Origin: Taudactylus pleione | Taxonomy: Eukaryota > Chordata > Amphibia > Anura > Myobatrachidae | Direction: 5' to 3' | DNA length: 64,000 nt | Assembly (NCBI GenBank): GCA_031769625.1 | Contig: JAUIMM010000121.1 | Coordinates: forward strand, 7,092,001 to 7,156,000 | Shown: positions 56,951 to 64,000 of the stretch, piece by piece | Position numbering within the stretch: the first letter of the stretch is position 1 | How the letters are laid out: each line of letters starts with the position of its first letter | Position numbers and translations under genes: made by a program | Notes under the pieces: generated by a model | Told to the model about the DNA's origin: nothing | Databases searched by the model: none | What the model saw: only the letters and a program-made list of their open reading frames with translations

Positions 56951-57430
56951 ATGGATGTAGTCGGCATTCCGGCGTGTGGGATGCCGACGGTCCTAATACC
57001 GGCGCCGAACTCCCGACAGGTCAGGAACCCGGCACCAGTATCCCGACCGTCAGACCGTCGAGGTGTTAGGGGGAGGGTAGCGTTAGCTAGCGGGGTTAGG
57101 TTAGGCACTAGGGGGAGGGTTAGGGTTAGGCATCGGGGAGGGAGGGTTAGGATTAGGGTGCAGGGAGGGGGAGGTTTAGTTTAGGCACTAGAGGGGGAGG
57201 TTAGGTTTAGGCACCGGGGAGGGGTGTTAGGTTTAAGTGCGGAGAGATGGAGGTTAGGTTTAGGCACTAGAAAGGGGAGGTTAGGGTTAGGCACCGGGGA
57301 GGGTGGGCTAGGCTTAGGGTAGGGGTTAGAAAAGTACTTACCATAGCATCCTATGGGTGTCGGTATTCAGGCTATCGGGATGTCGCTGTCGGTATTACAA
57401 CCAGCGGCATCCTGACAGTCGGGATATCAT
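56951..57430. mobile_element. CGGCATCC-type MITE with GGTTAGG core
   Basis: GTCGGCATTCCGGCGTGTGG...GATGCCGAC at the left and GTCGGTATTAC...CGGCATCCTGACAGTCGGG at the right are inverted GC-rich arms. The centre (57065-57330) is about nine degenerate units of TTAGGTTTAGGCAC(T/C) with GGGGAGG. Same family as 4247 and 11573. Confidence 0.65.
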
Positions 57431-57700
57431 ATCATCTGCAACAGGAAAAAAAAGAAGGACCCTGCCAATAATTGTTCAACTACAACTCCCAGAAGGTAAA
57501 GTTTGCAAATGGCTGTAATGCCATTGCCCCTTGTATAGGTGATCACAAGCAGGATAAGCAAGGGTGTATATAAACAGTTGGCTCCTAATTTACGTAATTT
57601 CCATGTAGGGAGAATGTTACATAAAATGAGTACAGGTAAAATAATAAAATACTGTGTTCCCAGGATCTAGCGACTATAAGATGCTATGTGATCTACTCAC

Positions 57701-57889
57701 CCTGGTTCTGCATAGAGTCCGACTGAATGAGTTGGAGAAGGACAGAGAGTTGCTCCAGTTGGGATTCACTGAGCTGTCTTAAGTCCACACCGTATTTCTC
57801 CAACACTCCAGCTAAGCTGTGAGCTTCTACCAAGCCTTGTATCGCTGATGCCGGCTGAGCCTCTGCCGTGTCCTGAATACCAATCGAGC
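57701..57889 (-). CDS. ptprn: IA-2 luminal exon (YGVDLRQL motif)
   Basis: A 189-nt exon, acceptor TTGTCACAG and donor GTGAGT. It begins with 2 nt of a Gly codon and ends with the G of a Glu codon. It encodes 62 full codons including LEKYGVDLRQLSESQLEQLS followed by VLLQLIQSDS. Mammalian IA-2 has GYGVELRQLTPEQLSTLLTLLQL at this place, an amphipathic helix-rich luminal segment. The stretch before it (AEAQPASAIQGLVEA) is not recognisably conserved. Confidence 0.93.
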
Positions 57890-59894
57890 CTGTGACAATA
57901 AAGATATATCGGTCAATATCTCTGCCCAGTCACAATAATGAGTAAATGGCTGAGCAAACAGTGTAATGCGTGCATATATCCCACCATCCATCTGGGCACG
58001 TAAGTACAAGGGTTTACTCCACCTTCCTTGCACCATATTTTGATCAAAAATAATATTGTTAATAGCTCTTCATGTTGACTAAATTGTTACTCTCATATAT
58101 GAGATTTAAGGTTAATTTACTAAAATGTATTATGCACAAATGTCGCATACATAGGGGCAGGTGTGGGCACAATACAAGTCATTACTGCTGCTAATGCGCA
58201 TTCAGCAAGGAGCCCTCTATATGGCCAAACTATTGGAATATCAGCCGAGAGTGAAGACCAACTTTGTAGAAATTTTTATAAATAAATTTATAGTCTGTGA
58301 ATAGGCTATGAAGACATTGGGGCTTATGTGGGGTTTAATGTACATCTCTTTGCAGAGCGCATCTTGTGTGTTTTCGCACTGAGCAGGGTCCGGAAGTGAG
58401 CGTACATACTGCAGAGTTGTATACATTCCAACTGCATCTCCACTTGTGAATGAGGAGACATAATCGAGCTGTGACAAGGCGTTCTCACATAGGCAATGTA
58501 CAGTGAGGGCGGGCTGATATGCAGGTGCCTCATTAGCACAAAGTATAGCCTGGAGCAAGTCCTCACTGATGATAATAAGTAGCAGACCAAGCATATAGAT
58601 AGGGGGAGGGTGTACTGCAAGATTTGTACAACACTGCATATGGGCAAATATACACATTTATTTCCATGCACACAATGCAGAAGCACATACAGACAATTTC
58701 TGTTTCAAGCCCATTATCTCTATGAATTTGCTTATTATCCTTGCAGTATTTAATAAACAAAAAAAACATGATTTCTCCATGAACCAGTTCACCCAGGAAC
58801 GAGCATTTAATGAAGCAGGAGCCAGTGTTCTCAATACCGCACAGCAGTTTCTCTATGGCCTTGGGAGAGAGCATAGCGTATAGTACATAGACGAGTTATG
58901 AGCTAAAGGCGTGCTATATCAAGACTACCCCTACAGGAATATGTTCACCATGTTTTTATCTACATATTGGGCAAGGTGCTAAGTTAGAGAGAAAAGCCAT
59001 TTTGTATTTAAAGGGCATTTTTCTATTTACTTGAATAACTTTTATTGCATTTGATTTCAGCCAAGCAAGCATGTACAGGGGGAATTTAATTCTGCGCGAT
59101 AGCCACAAAGCACCTGTGATGATCGGTTGCAGGAATTCCATAACCAGTATCTTTGCTCGTTTTTCCTCACACCCATAGAGGAGCGCCGGAGAATTGGTGA
59201 AGATTGTATACTGTGATAGGCGGTAATATGTGTACCCAAGGATCACGGTAATGCAGGGTTATAACTCCTATATAGATCAACTATTTAAAGGTTAAATATT
59301 CAGTTTTCAGTGGAGTTCAATAATTGAAACAATAATACTGAACATTGCAAACCCAGGGTCCGGAGGTCCTTTCTATTCTTTGTCTAACCTGATGTCTATA
59401 AGAGTCCAGTGACGCTCTCCTCACTCTTGTAGAGTGACCTTTTCCTGAATGAGTTATCAAGGAGGAGAGCCTCTAGCAACACCACCGCTTGCCTGAAATA
59501 GACAAGCCACGAAAGAAGGGAGGAGAACTACACTAGACTGTTACAGATAATGGAGGATGCACTGGAGTACGCCGTTACTAATACTCAGTAATGTTGTTTT
59601 GTTTAAATTCATGAACTCCACTCAATATTTAATTTTCAGTTTTCAGTAGTTATCATTTAGCCCAGGGCTATCCAACAGGTGATTTCAAGACTTTAATGCC
59701 CCCTTCCTCCATGCCTGACAACTACTATAAACTAAACTCTACTGTACAACACTTTTTTAAAAACAGTAATTTGTCTACGGGCACTTCTTTATAGCATATA
59801 TATGCTCCCTTTTCATGTAAATACTTGGACAGCCTTGAGTTTATCCAGCTACAATATTTTACAACTCTATATAAAGATGACTAGGTGTAGTAAC
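57890..59894. other. ptprn intron, 2.0 kb
   Basis: No repeat family or gene was recognised. The open frames on the minus strand at 58241-58874 have no conserved motif, and splice phase is continuous without them, so they are not exons of ptprn. Confidence 0.6.
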
Positions 59895-60216
59895 CTCTCT
59901 GTGTCCTTCCTCCTTCCTCTCGACTTTCTGGATCACGAATTTGGTCACCACCCGGAACCTGGTTCATCCTGTCGATCATTTCAGAACTCTCCAAAACGTC
60001 ATCTGACAAACTGTTATCCACGCTTTCACGTGGAAGTTTCCTCCTTAATTCTGCCCAAGGGCGGTGTATATCACTGGGCAGCTGTATGGGCAGTGGTGTG
60101 TCTTGTCCTCCCTGATACCTCCCGTAGATAAGTCTCCTGGTTGCATCTGGCCTGGCATGAGAAGCACTGAAGATATGTTGGGGGTTCCTCAGGGAGGTCA
60201 GGTCTTGATATCTAGG
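59895..60216 (-). CDS. ptprn: IA-2 N-terminal luminal exon
   Basis: A 322-nt exon with acceptor TGTCTGTGTTCAG and donor GTTACT (a weak but valid GT). It starts in phase 0, encodes 107 residues from PRYQDLTSLRNPQHIFSASH through WAELRRKLPRESVDNSL to EEGGRTQR, and leaves one G for the exon at 57889. It is rich in charged and polar residues, with basic clusters RRK and TRR, as expected for the poorly conserved luminal pro-region. Assignment rests on phase continuity and strand, more than on sequence identity. Confidence 0.85.
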
Positions 60217-60820
60217 CTGAACACAGACATAAAGAGGGTCAAATAAGACTCCTGACAACATGTAAACTTTATATAAGAGACGAACAGTAAAATACAGCAT
60301 AATTCGGTACACCTTAGGTTGATGTCCTAAACCTTATGACTACTCATCCCAGGGTCCCCTCATACAAAGTTTCACAACCTTTTTTCTTTTTATGAAACCC
60401 TTATGTTTTTTAATGTTTGTGTAATATCTCTAAATGTATGCCATGTTCCAATAATGTCTTTAAATAATTAAATATTGTTGTGAATATTTTATTTCAGTTT
60501 ATTAATACAGTAAAACTGTTATTCTGAGTTTAATTTAATTGGCTGAAGTTCCTGTTGGAACCCTGCAAGGCAGCCCTGGAGGTACAACTCCCACTGGTTA
60601 AGGAAACCTGCCTTACTCTATGTTTCCTATTAATATTCTAAGACAGATGTTAGAGCCTCCATGCTGGGGTCTTTCATAGATAGCAGAACATGAGGCACAA
60701 ATTAATTCATTAGGTTGACTTTTTTTTTTACACTCTATAAATTGTAATTTTAGGACCAGACACTAGAGAAAATATTGAGATTTCTATTAAGTAATTAATG
60801 ATACAATGATGGAAGACAAA

Positions 60821-60987
60821 GGGGGAGGTTTATCAAACCTTCTCAAGAGGAAAAGTGGAGAAGTTGCCCATAGCAACCTATGAGATTGTATGTATAATAT
60901 TATAGAATGTACTAGATAAATGATAGCTAGAAGCTGATTGGTTGATATGAGCAAATTCTCCTCTTTAGAAGTTTGATACCTCTCCCC
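60821..60987. mobile_element. Palindromic CAATCAG-family MITE, distant copy
   Basis: GGTTTATCAAACCTTCTCAAG pairs with CTTTAGAAGTTTGATACC. The inner AGCTGATTGG and CCCATAGCAACC motifs are those of the 30782/32474 families. Target duplication is not clear. Confidence 0.7.
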
Positions 60988-61049
60988 TTTAGTATCGTAA
61001 AGCATTTTTGGGCCATCTTGGTAGGATAGTTCCCTGCTTGGTTACTGGG

Positions 61050-61110
61050 TGTAACTGGTACTTTGATAAAGCTGTGCTTTGACAGAGCGAAACGCGTAAG
61101 GGACTGGCTA
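61050..61110 (+). ncRNA. Hammerhead-ribozyme-like motif (degenerate)
   Basis: UUUGAUAAAG, a CUGU/ACAG stem, then GCGAAACGCGUAAGG. The CGAAACGCGU part is the typical hammerhead 3' core of Penelope-like elements, and the upstream core is UUGAUAA where CUGAUGA is required. Probably an inactive relic. Confidence 0.4.
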
Positions 61111-61640
61111 CCTCACCCCCCCACTCTACAACAGCCATTTGGAATCCAGCCTATACAGATATTGGTACCATAAACATCTGTCTCCTGTACCAGCGGACCG
61201 GTCATGTGCCCTAGGGGACTACTTCTGTTGCAAAAGCTCTTCGGGCATTGCTAAAGGACCCCACAATATCTTGGACACTTCCACCGGAGGGCTGATTACC
61301 TTGCTGGCATTGCTAAAAGACCCCACGATATCTTGGACACTACCACCGGTAACTATCCATTTCTGCTGGACTTGTTACAATTGAGTACCGCTGTGTACTC
61401 TATTATAAAGCAATTTTTGCTGGAACATTTATTCTGAAACTGCTGCTAGTACCAGGACATTATTGTTGTTTTGTGGACTGGGTGACTCTTTTCAATCAGT
61501 TTTATTATTTTTTTATTTTTATAATAGTTTCACTCCATGCTAACATATATAGCATTTAAGTTTTAAGATATATATTACTAATAAATTGTGATATGCTTTA
61601 GGCTTTATTTTGAGCGCTGTGTTTTTTTCTATTGTATTTT
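61111..61640 (+). mobile_element. Penelope-like terminal fragment, possible
   Basis: Follows the hammerhead-like motif. It contains a tandem pair of about 70 bp (GCATTGCTAAAGGACCCCAC at 61244 and again near 61307) and ends around TTTGAGCGCTGTG, a motif also seen at other candidate Penelope fragments here. No protein is encoded. Confidence 0.4.
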
Positions 61641-62394
61641 TGTTTTGATTATAGGAGGGCTGACAACCCTCTTGTTTATACAACTGCACATTCAACATTG
61701 GATCCCATCTCCAATAGCAGCGCCTCTTCAGTTCCCATAGGGCACTGGTTTTTCTGTATTTTTATGTCTTTGGAGTAATACTGTTGATACCGAAGTAAAG
61801 TACTCTACCCTAATACATATTTGACCAGTAAGCCCCTCAGCTATCACAACAGTGGATGTTCTAGGTTTGAGAACTCTCAGAGACTCTCGCCCTCTTCCAA
61901 TGTCACATCAACTGTCAAGACTCAAGGGCAACGTATGTTTAATTTCAGTGCTGCCAAGTTCTGGCTCTATAAACTGTCCAATCTATGATCTCAGCATGAG
62001 AGGGGCTGCAGCAACAGTGTCAGGAGAATGATTTATTAGTGAGACACCAAGGGATAATTTGTGAGCAGCAGTGGTCATGGACATTGGATGTACTTCATTC
62101 CAACAGTAATGATTGGGAGGACTAAATGAAAATATTCCTGGATTGGGTATTACAAATAAGTCCACACAATCGTATTGTATACAATACATAGTATTTGTAA
62201 GGGTATCTTAAAGAGGTTGTTCACTTGTGAACCTTATCTCTTACATTGTGCATCTCAACCACTCTTGGCATGGGGCATCACTGAGAGGTCCTCATTCTTC
62301 CCTGCCTGGAACCACATGATGCATGATTGCAGCTGCCAGTCACATGGGATGAGAAGGGAGCACTAAAGAGAAAGAACAAGGATTTGTATCCCAC

Positions 62395-62611
62395 CTGTGA
62401 TTTGGGAGACTGAGAGGTTAGTAGGAAGTATGTCAAGTATTGATCCACCAATGGAGACTTGTTCTGCTTGAGGCTCATGGGCAACCTTTGTGGTACAGAT
62501 GAGGAATCGGATGAAAAGACCCTAGGTCTGAAGTACTGGAGTGAATCGCTTTTAGTGGTCCATCTCTGCGCTGGAACTTTACCTACTCCACTGAGGCGCT
62601 GAATAGTCCGT
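62395..62611 (-). CDS. ptprn: IA-2 N-terminal luminal exon
   Basis: A 217-nt exon with acceptor CTTTTGCCTAG (strong pyrimidine tract) and donor GTGGGA. It begins with the third base of a codon, encodes 72 residues (RTIQRLSGVGKVPAQRW ... SLKQNKSPLVDQYLTYFLLT ... SPKSQ) and ends in phase 0, as the next exon needs. The KSPLVDQYLTYFLL stretch is helical and hydrophobic. It is the most 5' exon I can support; earlier exons, including the signal peptide, should lie right of 64000. Confidence 0.85.
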
Positions 62612-63048
62612 CTAGGCAAAAGATGCAAAGACAAAAAAACAGTATATTAATATAGCATAAAAATGTAAATATATAATTTTATGTGTATCTTGTTTATCTG
62701 TATTTTACATAGAGAAGTGCATCAGGATACATGATCCCTGGGGTGCCAGGTGAGAAAAAGTAGGGTGACAGGATCCCAACAGAGAGGGTTTCAAAAGAGG
62801 TTCTCAGGGGAGAGGGATTATTATTTACCACCAACACAGACCACTAATATTTGTTTATTTTTCTACATTTTATATACTGCACTCCCATCTCCAATTGAAC
62901 AGGGGGGACACCTTTGTATTAAGTCTGGTTGTCGGTAGTTAACAATATCGAACCCCCTTAGCATCTTTCCACGCTCCTTCCTGGTCCTTTATTAATGTGC
63001 CAAGAAACCTACTGAAAACCCTCCCCACACACACACACACACTGACTC

Positions 63049-63862
63049 AGCTGGGTACACACTACAATGCGTGTACCCAGCGACAGTGCAATGTGATGAC
63101 ACATTGTGAGTGCTGTACACATTGCACGATCCAATGTATGATGGCACAATGTATCGTTACATGTTGCGTGTAACAGGACCGTATCGTTCATTGTGGTTGG
63201 GGAACACTGGTCTGGAGAGATATCAGGGGTCTGTGAGGGGGCCAAGGTAAAGGGCTATACTAGAGGGGGACAAGGTAAGGGGACAATGTATTAGAGGGGC
63301 CCCCCACAACTTGATTGCCCCGGGCCCCCACAAGCCTTAATCCGCCCCTGCATGTAACTGCACCATGGTTGTCGGAACTGGGGGTCGCAAGGGGGCGCCT
63401 TGCCCTCCAAACATTTAAAAGGAGCAGCAGTTGCGGACTGCTAGGATTGTACAGATTAATAGTAATAGGCTGCACAGCCCCAGCACTGCATGGAGGAGGA
63501 GGTGTAATGTACGATCTTTAAGTTAAAACACCGCACATTACACTTCCTCCTCTGTGCGGTGCAGGGGCTGTGCAGCCTAGTACTATAAAGCACAGCCCCT
63601 GACAGTCTGCGCCCGCCGCATAGGGAAGATGGAGGGGAGGAGAAGAGTGGAGAGGGGGGAGGGGGTGACGGCACCTAAACAATTTTATGTTGCCCCCCCA
63701 ACATAAAATCGTTCTGACGCCCCTGAACTGAACCATATCATTAATTGCATGCAGAACAGCAGATGGAACGATCCGATGAACGACCCTTGTTAACGAGGGG
63801 TCAGGCATACACACTATACAATGTGTACGATATATATGTTGTTCCGATCTGTATACCCAGCT
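63049..63862. mobile_element. GCTGGGTACACAC-type repeat with internal insertions
   Basis: AGCTGGGTACACACTAC at the left and ATACACACTATAC...GTATACCCAGCT at the right are inverted. Between them lie foreign hAT-like ends (CTTAATCCGCCCCTG at 63339-63353, GACGCCCCTG at 63716-63725) and an internal inverted repeat (63462-63494 against 63528-63570). Internal boundaries are unresolved. Confidence 0.5.
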
Positions 63863-63876
63863 TTACTGTGCGCTCT

Positions 63877-64000
63877 GGGCCTGATTCAGACCCGCTCGCG
63901 AGCGCTGATCGCTCGCAAGCGGGTCGATGTTGGCCAAGTGCGCATGCATCTCTATGGATCTCGCACCAAAGGGGGCGTGCTGTCGTAGGTGGCCCCGGGG
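63877..64000. mobile_element. Palindrome-array MITE, cut by window edge
   Basis: GGGCCTGATTCAGACCCGCTC, the GCGAGCGCTGATCGCTCGC hairpin, a partial GCGCATGC palindrome and the CACCAAAGGGGGCGTGCTGT block identify the 23528 family. It is internally shortened near 63940 and continues beyond the window. Confidence 0.85.

Larger units (their letters stand above)
60217..62394. other. ptprn intron, 2.2 kb
   Basis: Contains the MITE at 60821 and a Penelope-like fragment at 61050. The rest is AT-rich with no gene seen. Confidence 0.6.

Noticed and set aside
56951..57330. Interstitial telomeric repeat
   Set aside because: Units are degenerate TTAGG/GGGGAGG mixtures bounded by inverted arms, not uniform TTAGGG.
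58241..58874. Minus-strand open frames of 103-138 codons as extra ptprn exons
   Set aside because: No similarity to IA-2, and the flanking exons already join in phase without them.

Overview
The window is non-coding-rich vertebrate DNA, most probably from an anuran amphibian with a large genome. That is an inference from the repeat families (nested hAT and Harbinger-like MITEs, Penelope-like elements with GIY-YIG, Tc1, CAATCAG-bearing palindromic MITEs) and from a vertebrate split gene. There are no bacterial-style genes, and almost all long open frames lie inside tandem repeats or palindromic MITEs and are not genes. The one host gene I can support is ptprn (IA-2/ICA512, a receptor-type protein tyrosine phosphatase-like protein of secretory granules). 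It is on the minus strand: seven internal exons between 62611 and 28702 splice with perfect phase continuity and encode about 430 residues of the luminal region, ending just before the expected transmembrane segment. The first exons lie beyond the right edge. The transmembrane and PTP-domain exons were not found in the window and probably lie beyond the left edge. Layout, left to right: 1-21993 is one 38-bp satellite family. It is monomeric at 1-4246 and degenerate, transposon-riddled and segmentally duplicated at 6950-14797. At 14798-21993 it is homogenised into a 76-bp dimer with larger higher-order duplications. 21994-28701 is intronic and holds palindromic Harbinger-like MITEs, a hAT carrying a nested MITE, and other MITEs. 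28702-30221 carries two ptprn exons. The 19.7-kb intron 30222-49938 holds CAATCAG MITEs, a 5.8-kb 41-bp minisatellite, an 8.2-kb hAT-bounded composite (39337-47532) enclosing a head-to-head Penelope-like inverted repeat, and a dead Tc1 element. 50026-55953 holds degenerate minisatellites, a microsatellite, a 1.25-kb hAT with CRE-like palindromes and a second full MITE copy. 55954-62611 carries four ptprn exons separated by introns of about 1.4-2.2 kb. 62612-64000 is intron with MITEs. Transposon boundaries are unusually well supported because many insertions are flanked by exact target-site duplications, and several can be compared with an uninterrupted paralogous site inside the same window. 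The most unusual observation is a pair of near-identical 549-bp palindrome-array MITEs that differ by inversion of two separate hairpin loops. Penelope-like sequences here also repeatedly form head-to-head inverted structures, with hammerhead-ribozyme-like motifs nearby.
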